63,670 nt of DNA from positions 1-63,670 of the forward strand of contig JAFDHF010000016.1 of NCBI GenBank assembly GCA_019308905.1, read 5' to 3'. The notes under the pieces are model-generated. The model did not search any database. It was not told the DNA's origin and saw only the letters and a list, made by a program, of their open reading frames with translations. Both the position numbers and the translations under genes were made by a program. Positions 30,139 through 39,426 of this stretch are shown one piece after another (the first letter of the stretch is position 1; each line of letters opens with the position of its first letter). The DNA comes from Deltaproteobacteria bacterium. Its GTDB lineage: Bacteria > Desulfobacterota > BSN033 > WVXP01.

Positions 30139-30387
30139 ATGGAACCGAAGACTCTCTTCTACATCGGCATCACCCTGGGATTCGTCGCAGGGGTCGTGGC
30201 CACCCTGATTGTGGTAAAGGTGAGGTCCCTTTTTGCCTCTGCTGAAACAAGGAGGTTGAGGCAGGAAAAAGGGATCCTTGAAAAGAGGCTCCAGGAAAAA
30301 GACAGACATATCGACTCCATGATGGGTCACGCCGAGAGGTTGGCCCGGGATCTCAGCAAGAACCGGCGATCTCAGGGAAGCCGGTGA
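30139..30387 (+). CDS. Small membrane-anchored coiled-coil protein
   Basis: An 82-residue protein I do not recognise. One N-terminal membrane helix (FYIGITLGFVAGVVATLIVV, residues 7-26) followed by a charged helix likely to coil (LRQEKGILEKRLQEKDRHID). GGAGG lies 9 bases before the ATG. It begins 30 bases after gckA and resembles the 27493 gene in design though not clearly in sequence. Confidence 0.65.
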   Translation: MEPKTLFYIGITLGFVAGVVATLIVVKVRSLFASAETRRLRQEKGILEKRLQEKDRHIDSMMGHAERLARDLSKNRRSQGSR

Positions 30388-30455
30388 GACACGGGGCCGG
30401 TCCTGCATTGCCGTCCGGCGAGATGGAGAAGAGAGCATGGCAGGAGGAGATGGAG

Positions 30456-30779
30456 ATGGGGGAAAGGAGACTAAGCCTTCCGGGAGCCCTCGTGGGTGCC
30501 CTGCTGGGCCTCGGAGCAGAGATCGCGATTCGAGAGCTGGTTGGGTTGGACGTGGTGGACGGTATTCTGGAGATCATAGGAGCCGGTTTCGGGCTGATCC
30601 GGATCGACAAACGGATATACGAGTCCACCGTGAGACTCCTCAAGGGGATGGACATCGAGTCCGATGATGACTATCGCCGGATTCTTCGGAGAATCGACGA
30701 ACTCACACTGGACCTTCCGGAACTCAGGGAGAGCTTCCTGAGACTGATGGAGGCGGGGCTCCGAGCAAAGAAGGCCTAG
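30456..30779 (+). CDS. Uncharacterised protein with glycine/leucine-rich N-terminus
   Basis: A 107-residue protein I do not recognise. The N-terminal PGALVGALLGLGAEIAIREL is hydrophobic enough to bind or dip into a membrane; the rest is an acidic/basic helical region (SDDDYRRILRRIDELTLDLP). ATG 30456 is taken because GGAGG lies 7 bases before it; an open frame reaches back to 30384. It ends 6 bases before the next gene. Confidence 0.55.
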   Translation: MGERRLSLPGALVGALLGLGAEIAIRELVGLDVVDGILEIIGAGFGLIRIDKRIYESTVRLLKGMDIESDDDYRRILRRIDELTLDLPELRESFLRLMEAGLRAKKA

Positions 30780-30785
30780 CCAACT

Positions 30786-31211
30786 ATGATCGGCCTCGGA
30801 GTTCTTATCAGAATTCTCAGGAAAGCGGCGGGAAGACCCCTCGAGAAAGCCGGGGTCTTGCCTACCCGTTTCTACTTGAGAGAGATCCTGGAAGCCCTCG
30901 ATCGAGACGACGTGGGCAGGGCGCTCAGGCTGCTTACCCTCTCAAGAGGGGCCTGGGTCGATAGATCCCGGTGGGAACTGGTCCGCCAGCAGGTAATCTT
31001 TCGGTGTCGTCTTTTGATGGAGCACCATGACAGACGGATCCGCCTCATAGAGGATCGACAAAGGCGGCTCGAAAACAAGAGGAGGTACCCCTGGCGGTGG
31101 TTTCGTAAGGCACCGGCCGGAAACCGCGGGGGTTGTGAGGATCTCCTCGCCCTGGAGAGGAGGGCCAGGGCTCTCCTCGAGAAATACGAGGCAGAACTCA
31201 AGAGCATGTAG
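30786..31211 (+). CDS. Uncharacterised basic helical protein
   Basis: A 141-residue protein I do not recognise. It is strongly basic and helical, with many Arg residues (RRIRLIEDRQRRLENKRRYP) and a C-terminal ERRARALLEKYEAELKSM helix. No membrane span or known motif. It lies 6 bases after the previous gene and 84 before glgA, so it probably shares a transcript with its neighbours. Confidence 0.55.
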   Translation: MIGLGVLIRILRKAAGRPLEKAGVLPTRFYLREILEALDRDDVGRALRLLTLSRGAWVDRSRWELVRQQVIFRCRLLMEHHDRRIRLIEDRQRRLENKRRYPWRWFRKAPAGNRGGCEDLLALERRARALLEKYEAELKSM

Positions 31212-31295
31212 GATGCGGGACTTGGACTCCCTCCTGGAATCCCGATCCTCTACGGTTCTGCGGTAGCACAATAAACCAGAGAAAAGGCGATCCAT

Positions 31296-32789
31296 ATGGA
31301 CCGGCCTTTGAAAGTGCTCTTCCTCTCCCCGGAGGTATCCCCCCTTGCCAAAACCGGGGGGCTCGCCGACGTGGCGGGGTCTCTGCCAAAGGCCCTCAAG
31401 GCCCTGGGGATCGATATCAGGGTCGCTCTGCCGTACTATCGAACAGTCAAGGAGAGCCCTTCCCAGGCAGAACTCGTCATTGCGGAGATGGAAACACCCG
31501 TGGGAAGGGATATGTTGCGGGATCGAGTCTATCTCACCCGTCTTGCGGGCGGTGTGCCCGTATATCTCATAAACAAAGACGAATACTTCGACCGCAGATT
31601 CCTCTACGGAACCTCCCGGGGAGACTACTTCGACAATCTCGAGCGCTTCGTCTTCTTCTCAAGAGCGGTCTTCAATCTGTGCGAGAAACTCGATTTCCAG
31701 CCGGATGTGATCCACTGCAACGACTGGCAGACCGGCCTCGTCCCGGCATATCTGGAAACCCTCTACAGGACCCATCCCCTCTTCGCCGGGACAGCCTGTC
31801 TCTTCACGGTTCACAACATAGCCTATCAGGGGCTCTTCCCAGGAGAGAAATTCCAGGTAACGGGTCTCCCCTCGGAGGTCTTTCACCCCGGGGGAATCGA
31901 ATTCTGGGGTGGGATTAATCTCCTCAAATCCGGCCTTGTCTTCTCTCAAATCATTACCACCGTGAGCAGAAGGTACAGCCGGGAGATCCAGACCCCGGAG
32001 TTCGGCTATGGGCTGGAAGGCGTCGTCAGGAGCAGAAAGGGGGATCTTTTCGGCGTCCTCAACGGCGTCGACTACACGGAATGGAACCCCGAATCGGATC
32101 GACTGATTGCGGCCAACTACACGGCTCGAAACCTGAGGGGGAAGATGAGATGCAAGGACGACCTTCTGGGCGAGTTCAATCTCCCGGAAAGGCTCAGATC
32201 CCGGCCGATCATCGGGATCATCTCCCGTCTTGTAAAACAGAAGGGTTTCGATCTGGTAGAGCAAATCATCGAGGATTTGATGGAGAAGGACCTCGGCCTG
32301 GTCGTTCTCGGCACGGGAGAGTCCGCCTATGAGGAACTCTTCGTGAAGACCGCCCGGAAGTATCCCGGGAAAGCGGCTGCGAGGATCGCCTACGACAACC
32401 GCCTGGCACACAAGATCGAGGCCGGCGCCGATATGTTTCTCATGCCCTCTCGATACGAACCCTGTGGCCTCAATCAAATCTTCAGTCTCAAATACGGAAC
32501 CGTCCCCATAGTGAGAGCTACGGGGGGACTGGACGATACCATCGTGGACTACCGATCCGAGACCGGTAGGGGAACCGGTTTCAAATTCAAGCAATACCGC
32601 CCCAGCCGCCTGCTCCAACGTATCGAGGACGCCCTTTCCGTCTTTCAAGAGAGGCAGAAGTGGGAGGGCATCATGCTTCGGGGGATGAAGGCGGATTTTT
32701 CCTGGACCCGATCGGCCAGAGTCTATGACAGGCTCTACCGGAAGGCACTGGCGAACGTGAGATTCTCGCACTCTCGACCAGAAGGCTGA
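31296..32789 (+). CDS. glgA: Glycogen synthase (ADP-glucose type)
   Basis: A 497-residue GT5 glycosyltransferase that elongates alpha-1,4-glucan from ADP-glucose. The nucleotide-sugar motif is SPLAKTGGLADVAGSLPKAL at the N-terminus. The starch-synthase catalytic domain contains HCNDWQTGLVPAYL and FTVHNIAYQGLFP. The C-terminal GT1 domain contains RYEPCGLNQIFSLKYGTVPI. No other glycogen gene (glgB, glgC, glgP) is visible in the window. Confidence 0.94.
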   Translation: MDRPLKVLFLSPEVSPLAKTGGLADVAGSLPKALKALGIDIRVALPYYRTVKESPSQAELVIAEMETPVGRDMLRDRVYLTRLAGGVPVYLINKDEYFDRRFLYGTSRGDYFDNLERFVFFSRAVFNLCEKLDFQPDVIHCNDWQTGLVPAYLETLYRTHPLFAGTACLFTVHNIAYQGLFPGEKFQVTGLPSEVFHPGGIEFWGGINLLKSGLVFSQIITTVSRRYSREIQTPEFGYGLEGVVRSRKGDLFGVLNGVDYTEWNPESDRLIAANYTARNLRGKMRCKDDLLGEFNLPERLRSRPIIGIISRLVKQKGFDLVEQIIEDLMEKDLGLVVLGTGESAYEELFVKTARKYPGKAAARIAYDNRLAHKIEAGADMFLMPSRYEPCGLNQIFSLKYGTVPIVRATGGLDDTIVDYRSETGRGTGFKFKQYRPSRLLQRIEDALSVFQERQKWEGIMLRGMKADFSWTRSARVYDRLYRKALANVRFSHSRPEG

Positions 32790-32953
32790 GATGCCGCACC
32801 AATCTCTTCCGGGCCCGAGAAGGCCCCTACCCGCCACCCTGGACGAAAGAGTCCTCCCTTGTTATTATGAAACCCGGGGAAGAAATCCCCCCGGTTGAGC
32901 CTGACCGGGAGGGGGATTTTTCTCTCTCCGGATCCGCAGAGGAGGAACCTGAT

Positions 32954-35392
32954 ATGCGTAAGGCCAAGGCATTCGAAGAACTCACCCCAGAAAGACTGAG
33001 GTGGCGGTGTGATCCTGAATCCCTCCCCTTTGAGACAACCCATGACATTGCTCCTTGTGAGACGGTCATCGGGCAGGAGAGCGGGGTCAAGGCCTTGCGG
33101 TTCGGCCTGGGGATCCCGGGTTTCGGTTACAACGTCTTTATCACCGGAACGAGCGGAACCGGCAGAAGATCCGCCCTCAACCGCTGTCTCGACGAGATCA
33201 TCAAGGATAGGAAGATTCCGGGGGATATCTGCTATGTGAACAATTTCAAGAACCCTGACAGGCCCAGGGCCCTCACATTCGCTGCCGGACAGGGAAAGGC
33301 CTTCAAGAACGAGATGGCCGAGCTCATAACCTCTCTCAGACGAAATATTCCCCAGATCCTTGAAAGCGAGCAGTATCAGAGCCGGATAAAGGAGGTCACG
33401 GACAGGTTCAGGGAGATGCAGAAGAAGAAGTTCAAGGATTTTGAAAAGAAGGTCACCGCCGAGGGCTTTACCGTGGTCCAGATCCAGATGGGGCCGTACA
33501 TCAGGCAGGACATCGTTCCCGTCGTTTCGGGGAATCCGATGAGTCTCGATCAGCTTGCCTCCCTCGTGGAGAAGAAAGAGTTCCCCAGGGAGCAGTTCGA
33601 GCAGATCAAGTCGCAGCTTCCCCGGCTCATGGAGGAACTCCAACAGATAATCAAAGAGAGCCGGAGAGCCGAAAAGGAGATCATGGGGAAGCTGAAGGAT
33701 ATCGAGAGAGACACGATCAGGCCCTTTGTCGCAGAGGCGGTCAGCGAGATCCGAGAAAAATTCCAGGGAGAGACGGTCCGCGAGTACCTCGATGAGGTTC
33801 AGGAAAACATCCTCAACAACCTCTCCGACTTCCAGGAGAAACCGGAAGGCCAGGCGCTCCATGGAACCGGCCTGCAGAGTCAACCCTTGACCGAATACGA
33901 GGTCAACGTGATTGTCGACAACTCCCAAGCCAAGGCGCCCCCCGTGGTGGAAGAGTCCTACCCGACTTACCGGAACCTCTTCGGCAGCGTTGAGCGGATG
34001 ATGGATAGATCAGGACTGTGGCGAACGGATTTCACCAAGATAAAGGGGGGCTCCCTGTTGAGGGCGAACGGAGGTTACCTGATCATCGACGCCAGGGACG
34101 CCCTCATGGAGCCCGGGGTATGGCCTGCCCTCAAGCGAACCCTTAAGTCGAAACGCATGGAGATCCAGGCCTATGATCCCTTTTTCCTTTTCACCACCTC
34201 CTCGATCAAACCCGAGCCCATCTCAGTCGATGTGAAGGTGATCATGATGGGGGATGACCTCTCCTATCATCTCCTGTACCGGTACGATGAGGATTTCAAG
34301 AAGATATTCAAGGCCAAAGCAGATTTCGATACGGTGACCGATCGAAACGCCGCAAGCATCAACGAATACACGAGTTTCATCAGGAAGATCTGCCAAGAGG
34401 AGAACCTGAAACCCTTCGACCGCTCGGCCGCCGCCAGCGTGGTGGAATACGGGGCACGTCTCGCAGGGAAGCAGAAGAAACTCTCAACCCGTTTCCACCA
34501 GATCGCCGACTTGGTGAACGAAGCGAGTTACTGGGCCGATGAGCAGGGAAGCCCCCGGGTGACCGCAGAACACGTGGATCTGGCTATTCAAAACCGCATC
34601 GAGAGGCTCAACCTGGTGGAGAGAAAAATCCAGGAGATGATCCGGGACGGCGAGATCATGATAGACACCGAGGGTGCAGTGGTGGGGCAGGTGAACGGGC
34701 TCTCGGTGGTCGACATGGGAGACTACTCCTTCGGTAAGCCGTCCCGAATTACGGCCAAGACAGCCATGGGTAAGTCCGGAGTCATCGACATCGACCGGGA
34801 GGTCGAAATGAGCGGGCCCATCCACAGCAAGGGAGTCTATATCCTCAGCGGGTACCTCCGGGGCCGGTATGCCCAGGACAAGCCCCTCAACGTCTGCGCC
34901 AGCCTCTGCTTCGAACAGTCATACAGCGGCGTGGAAGGGGACAGCGCTTCCTCGGCTGAGATCTATTGCCTCCTCTCAAGCCTCTCGGAGATTCCCCTCA
35001 GACAGGACATCGCCGTGACAGGCTCGGTCAACCAGAAAGGGGAGATCCAGCCGATCGGGGGGGTCAACCAGAAGATCGAGGGCTTTTTTGCGGTCTGCAA
35101 GGCGAGGGGACTGACAGGGACCCAAGGGGTGATCATCCCGCACCAGAATGTGGAAGATCTCATGCTGCGAAAGGAGGTTGTGGAAGCGGTGAAGAGGAAG
35201 GAGTTTCATATCTATCCCATCAGGACGATCGATGATGGGATCGAAATCCTGACCGGGGTCAAGGCGGGCGACCTCACAGATGAGGGCACCTATGAAGAGG
35301 GCACGGTCAGTGACCTCGTCGACAGGAAGTTGAGAACCCTTGCCGAAGATCTGGAGAGATTCGGCGAGGCCGAGGAAGAGGTGGAATCATAG
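32954..35392 (+). CDS. Lon-related ATP-dependent protease (AAA_32 type)
   Basis: An 812-residue protein. It has an N-terminal AAA-like region with a variant Walker A (GTSGTGRRS, Arg where Lys is usual), a long helical/coiled insert, and the family motif ANGGYLIIDARDAL. The C-terminal Lon-type peptidase has the catalytic Ser in GDSASSAEIYCLLSSLS and a Lys in GGVNQKIEGF. This matches the Lon-like family distinct from LonA; substrates are unknown. The ATG at 32954 has GGAGG 8 bases before it; the frame is open back to 32867. Confidence 0.9.
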   Translation: MRKAKAFEELTPERLRWRCDPESLPFETTHDIAPCETVIGQESGVKALRFGLGIPGFGYNVFITGTSGTGRRSALNRCLDEIIKDRKIPGDICYVNNFKNPDRPRALTFAAGQGKAFKNEMAELITSLRRNIPQILESEQYQSRIKEVTDRFREMQKKKFKDFEKKVTAEGFTVVQIQMGPYIRQDIVPVVSGNPMSLDQLASLVEKKEFPREQFEQIKSQLPRLMEELQQIIKESRRAEKEIMGKLKDIERDTIRPFVAEAVSEIREKFQGETVREYLDEVQENILNNLSDFQEKPEGQALHGTGLQSQPLTEYEVNVIVDNSQAKAPPVVEESYPTYRNLFGSVERMMDRSGLWRTDFTKIKGGSLLRANGGYLIIDARDALMEPGVWPALKRTLKSKRMEIQAYDPFFLFTTSSIKPEPISVDVKVIMMGDDLSYHLLYRYDEDFKKIFKAKADFDTVTDRNAASINEYTSFIRKICQEENLKPFDRSAAASVVEYGARLAGKQKKLSTRFHQIADLVNEASYWADEQGSPRVTAEHVDLAIQNRIERLNLVERKIQEMIRDGEIMIDTEGAVVGQVNGLSVVDMGDYSFGKPSRITAKTAMGKSGVIDIDREVEMSGPIHSKGVYILSGYLRGRYAQDKPLNVCASLCFEQSYSGVEGDSASSAEIYCLLSSLSEIPLRQDIAVTGSVNQKGEIQPIGGVNQKIEGFFAVCKARGLTGTQGVIIPHQNVEDLMLRKEVVEAVKRKEFHIYPIRTIDDGIEILTGVKAGDLTDEGTYEEGTVSDLVDRKLRTLAEDLERFGEAEEEVES

Positions 35393-35461
35393 CCTCTTTG
35401 GCAGGCCCTTTCCCTTTACGGAGGGGCCTGGCAAGGAAGATACCGGAAAGGAGGAATCTTC

Positions 35462-36919
35462 ATGAAAACCATGGGCTCGAGATCCATGAGACCGAGAGGA
35501 TTTGCTGCCCTTGTCGTCCTGGCGGTTCTGCTTGTCTTCACCGTCAGTGGATGGGGCGAACCATTCTGGACGACCCTGGACAGCAGCAAACGGAGCAAGC
35601 CGGTCACGATCACCAACGAGACGTTCGCCAGGCTTGCCGAGAAGCTGAAACCGGCGGTCGTCAACATCAGCACCACCATGGTGGTGAAGCAGCATCCTTT
35701 CTTCAGCGGCCGTCCGTCGCCTTTCGGGGAGCAGGACCCCTTCCGGCAGTTCTGGGAGAGGTTTTTCGGCGGTCAGATGCCCCAGGAGTTCGAGACCAAG
35801 TCCCTCGGCTCAGGTGTCATCATAAACAGCCAGGGCTACATCGTGACGAACAACCATGTGGTCGAGAACGCCAAGGAGATCGTAGTCACCCTCTCCAACG
35901 AGAAGGACTACAAGGCCAAGGTCATAGGGAAGGACAAGAAGACCGATCTCGCACTCATCAAGATCGATGCGGAAGGTGACCTGCCCGTGGCCCCTTTGGG
36001 TGATTCCGACAAGTTGAAGGTCGGGGAGTGGGTCATCGCCATCGGGAACCCCTTCGGCCTTGCCGAGACGGTGACGGCCGGCATCGTGAGCGCCAAGGGG
36101 AGAGTTATCGGTGCAGGCCCGTATGACGACTTCATCCAGACCGATGCCTCGATCAACCCCGGGAACAGCGGCGGGCCCCTCTTCAATTTCTGGGGAGAAG
36201 TGGTGGGTATCAATACCGCCATCGTGGCCACAGGCCAGGGGATAGGGTTTGCCATCCCCATCAACATGGCCAAGGCGGTCGTCTCACAACTCAAGGAGAA
36301 GGGGCGGGTCGTCAGGGGATGGCTCGGTGTCGGCATACAGAGGGTCACTTCACAACTGGCCAAATCCTTTGGCTTGAAGGAGCCCAAGGGTGCCCTTGTC
36401 TCCCAGGTTTTCAAGGATACACCGGCGGATCGTGCCGGGATCAAGCAGGGAGACGTAATTCTCGAATTCGACGGCAAGAAGGTCGAGAACTTCGGGGATC
36501 TTCCACGCATCGTGGCGTCGACGCCCCCGGGGAAAAAGGTCTCCATCAAGATCTGGCGCGACGGGAAGGTGCTGACTCTCGAGTTGACCGTGGCCGAGAT
36601 GAAGGAAAAAGCAGAAGTCGCCGAGGCGCCTGCCGCAAAGCCTCTAGGCATCACAGTCCAGGATATCACCCCTGAGATCGCCCGCGGCCTCGGGCTTGAG
36701 GGGGTGAGAGGGGTGGTGGTCACGGATGTGAAACCCCGCAGTCCCGCGGCCGAGGCCGGGATCCGAAGAGGAGACGTCATTCAAGAGGTGAACCGGAAAC
36801 CGGTAAAAGACACAGCGGCTTTTGCCAGGGCCATCGAAGAGGCGAAAGGCCAGGAGAATATCCTCTTTCTCATCAGAAGAGGCGAAAACAGCCTCTTCGT
36901 GACGGTTTCACCTGAGTAG
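35462..36919 (+). CDS. degQ: Do-like periplasmic serine protease (DegP/DegQ family)
   Basis: A 485-residue exported protease and chaperone of the HtrA family. An N-terminal signal peptide (basic n-region, then FAALVVLAVLLVFTV) is followed by the trypsin-like domain with the triad His in VTNNHVVENA, Asp in KTDLALIKI and Ser in NPGNSGGPL. Two PDZ domains follow. AAGGAGG precedes the ATG. It is next to the Lon-like gene and near htpX. DegP versus DegQ cannot be separated on these features. Confidence 0.94.
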   Translation: MKTMGSRSMRPRGFAALVVLAVLLVFTVSGWGEPFWTTLDSSKRSKPVTITNETFARLAEKLKPAVVNISTTMVVKQHPFFSGRPSPFGEQDPFRQFWERFFGGQMPQEFETKSLGSGVIINSQGYIVTNNHVVENAKEIVVTLSNEKDYKAKVIGKDKKTDLALIKIDAEGDLPVAPLGDSDKLKVGEWVIAIGNPFGLAETVTAGIVSAKGRVIGAGPYDDFIQTDASINPGNSGGPLFNFWGEVVGINTAIVATGQGIGFAIPINMAKAVVSQLKEKGRVVRGWLGVGIQRVTSQLAKSFGLKEPKGALVSQVFKDTPADRAGIKQGDVILEFDGKKVENFGDLPRIVASTPPGKKVSIKIWRDGKVLTLELTVAEMKEKAEVAEAPAAKPLGITVQDITPEIARGLGLEGVRGVVVTDVKPRSPAAEAGIRRGDVIQEVNRKPVKDTAAFARAIEEAKGQENILFLIRRGENSLFVTVSPE

Positions 36920-37158
36920 GCAGGGGGGAGGGGTGCATCCCTCCCCCTGGGCCTGCTCGGCCTGCCCTGGATGTCCCTCACCTCCTCGAGGGGGTAGAGG
37001 CAGGGGGCCGCACATGGCAGACAGGGACGGGGGCACTGCCGGAATGGAGGTGGCTCTCCAGGCGGTCGTGAACCAGCCCGCGGAGCGTCGCGTGCCCGGC
37101 GGATGGTTGCCAGAGGGAAGGATCCTGGAATGGAAAGAGCCCTGCACAGGACAAGGCG

Positions 37159-38229
37159 ATGATGGAACCAAGGGACTCCGGTCACAAGAAGCACGGGCTC
37201 CTCGCCAAACCGATCGTAAAAATCCTGCTGGTCGTAATCATCGGTTCGGGTCTGATCCTGAGTGTCTCCGATCTCCGCAAGATCGCAGAGGTTGCTGAGA
37301 AGATTCAGCCCTGCCCTCTGCTTCTCGCCTTCATCGCCACCTTCTTCAGCTATCTCTTCATAGGTCTCGCTCTCAAGAAGCTTCTCGACCTTGTAGGCGA
37401 GCACATCTCCTTCAAGGACATGCTCGCCATCTCCTGGGTCTCCACCTCCCTCAACTACCTCGTTTCCACAGGCGGCATAGGGGGGCTGACCATGCGGCTA
37501 TTCCTTCTCAAGAAGAAAAACATCTCCTTTTCCGACACTTTTCTCGTCTGTTTTGTCCACACTTTTCTCATCAACGGCGTGCTCATCGGTTTTGTCATGT
37601 TCGGGTTCGGATATCTTCTCACCAGCCGGGGTCTGCGCCTTTACCAGTACGTGGCCTCAGGGGCCGTCCTGGCCGTCGCCTTGACTCTGTCCCTCCTTGC
37701 CACGGGGTCCGTGGTGGACAAGACTCTTCGAGAACGTTTTATCAATTTTTTCTCCCGCCTGATCAACCGTATCTCCTTCAAGCTCACAAACAAGGTCCTT
37801 TTCGAGAGTGTCGATCTCCAGGAGTTCAAGGAGGACTTCCATCAGGGTATCTCCCTCATGCTGAACCGCAGGCGCGGAATGGTCGTGCCCATAGTTCATG
37901 TCTTTCTCGACTGGCTCTGCTGCCTCCTGAGTCTCTATTTTTCCTTCATCACGATCGGTTATCGTGTCTCCCCGGGAATCCTCGTGGTCGGTTTTGCCAT
38001 CGGCATTTTTGTCTCCCTCGTCGCTTTCATTCCCGGAGCCATCGGCATCATGGAAGGTTCCATGGCCGCGGTCTACTACAGCCTCGGCATTCCACTGGAG
38101 ATAGCCATCATTGCGATTCTCCTCTACCGGCTCGTCTACTACGTCTTTCCCTTTGTCACGAGCATCTTCATCTACTATCCCCTTTTCAAAGAAGCAAAGG
38201 CGATAGACATCAGGCAGATCAGGTCCTGA
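37159..38229 (+). CDS. Lysylphosphatidylglycerol synthase TM region / UPF0104 family protein
   Basis: A 356-residue integral membrane protein with about eight helices, matching the flippase-like LPG_synthase_TM family. Recognisable segments are LAISWVSTSLNYLVSTGGIGGLTMRL and FIPGAIGIMEGSMAAVYYSLGIP. It lacks the C-terminal aminoacyltransferase domain of MprF, so it is not an LPG synthase on its own; many such proteins act in lipid or glycan transport. The 239 bases between degQ and this gene hold no gene I can support. Confidence 0.82.
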   Translation: MMEPRDSGHKKHGLLAKPIVKILLVVIIGSGLILSVSDLRKIAEVAEKIQPCPLLLAFIATFFSYLFIGLALKKLLDLVGEHISFKDMLAISWVSTSLNYLVSTGGIGGLTMRLFLLKKKNISFSDTFLVCFVHTFLINGVLIGFVMFGFGYLLTSRGLRLYQYVASGAVLAVALTLSLLATGSVVDKTLRERFINFFSRLINRISFKLTNKVLFESVDLQEFKEDFHQGISLMLNRRRGMVVPIVHVFLDWLCCLLSLYFSFITIGYRVSPGILVVGFAIGIFVSLVAFIPGAIGIMEGSMAAVYYSLGIPLEIAIIAILLYRLVYYVFPFVTSIFIYYPLFKEAKAIDIRQIRS

Positions 38230-38483
38230 AGCCCAGGGAGGAGCCCATGGGAACCGTTCAGCGCTGCTCCTAGGCGGACCCAATCCGGGCTCGACTTGAT
38301 ATTGCCTCGCCGCTGTAAGTAAAATAGTTGGACGGTGAGCTTGGGCGCGGGAAGATCTAATAGGCGCCACCCCCCTGTGAGCGAAAGGGACCGGGGGTGG
38401 GCGATGACCCTCTAGGGGGAGAGAACTCGAAGGACAAAGGGCCGCTCCCAAGAATTCCGAGGAACCGAGGAGGAGGAGAAGCC

Positions 38484-39341
38484 ATGAACACTCTTCGCAC
38501 CTGCTTTCTGATGGGGATCCTCACACTGCTTTTTCTCTGGATCGGCGACCTCCTGGGAGGTCGAAACGGAATGATCATCGCCCTGGTTCTCGCCGGCACC
38601 ATGAACTTCGTCACCTACTGGTTCAGTGATAGAATCGTCCTCAGGATGTACGGGGCAAGAGAGGTCGGGCCTGTTGAGGCCCCTGATCTCCACTCCCTCG
38701 TTGGAGAACTGACCCAGAGGGTCCAACTGCCTATGCCGAGGATTTACGTCATCGAGAATGAGAGCCCCAATGCCTTCGCCACTGGCAGGAATCCCGAAAA
38801 CGCCGCTCTGGCAGTCACGACCGGGCTCTTGAGAATCCTTTCCAGGGAGGAGCTCATGGGGGTGATCGGCCACGAGCTCTCCCACATCCGGCACAGGGAT
38901 ATCCTCATAGGAACGGTGGCGGCCACCATGGCCGGAGCCATAAGTTACCTCAGCGTGATGGCTCGGTGGGGGGCGATGTTCGGGGGGTTCGGCGGTGACG
39001 ACGAGGACGGCGGTGGAAGCTTTCTGATGATCGTGCTCGTATCAATACTGGCAGGCGTGGCAGCCATGCTCATACAGATGGCCATTTCTCGCTCCAGGGA
39101 GTATCTGGCCGACCGCGGCGGGGGCGAACTCACCGGGCACCCGGCATACCTGGCCAGGGCCCTGAAAAAACTCGACTCCTCTACGAAGACGATCCCCATG
39201 AAAGCGAATCCCGCAACCGCCCATATGTTTATTGTGAATCCCCTCAAGGCAAAGGGGGTGGCAACACTGTTCAGCACTCATCCCCCAATCGAGGAACGGA
39301 TCCGCCGCCTGGAAGCCATGGAAAGGGAACGGTTCAGCTAA
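38484..39341 (+). CDS. htpX: Membrane metalloprotease HtpX
   Basis: A 285-residue M48 zinc protease of the inner membrane. Two N-terminal helices, the HELSHIRHRD zinc motif, two further hydrophobic segments and a downstream third ligand (SREYLADRGG). In E. coli HtpX removes misfolded membrane proteins together with FtsH. GAGGAGGAGG lies before the ATG at 38484; an open frame reaches back to 38397. The 254 bases upstream hold nothing I recognise. Confidence 0.94.
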   Translation: MNTLRTCFLMGILTLLFLWIGDLLGGRNGMIIALVLAGTMNFVTYWFSDRIVLRMYGAREVGPVEAPDLHSLVGELTQRVQLPMPRIYVIENESPNAFATGRNPENAALAVTTGLLRILSREELMGVIGHELSHIRHRDILIGTVAATMAGAISYLSVMARWGAMFGGFGGDDEDGGGSFLMIVLVSILAGVAAMLIQMAISRSREYLADRGGGELTGHPAYLARALKKLDSSTKTIPMKANPATAHMFIVNPLKAKGVATLFSTHPPIEERIRRLEAMERERFS

Positions 39342-39426
39342 GAAATGGTTCTGGAGCCGGAAGCGGGTGTGTCCGGCTGGCACGGGGTGCCATGACTCGG
39401 GGAATCCAGCGGAACGTCGCGGCTCC

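Noticed and set aside
32867-32953. N-terminal extension of the Lon-related protease from an ATG at 32867
   Set aside because: The added 29 residues are low-complexity and lack family similarity, while the ATG at 32954 has a well-placed GGAGG.
36990-37110. Possible decayed repeat copy after degQ
   Set aside because: A short CCACCTCCATTCCGG-like match only, in the wrong orientation for the family; not distinguishable from GC-rich background.
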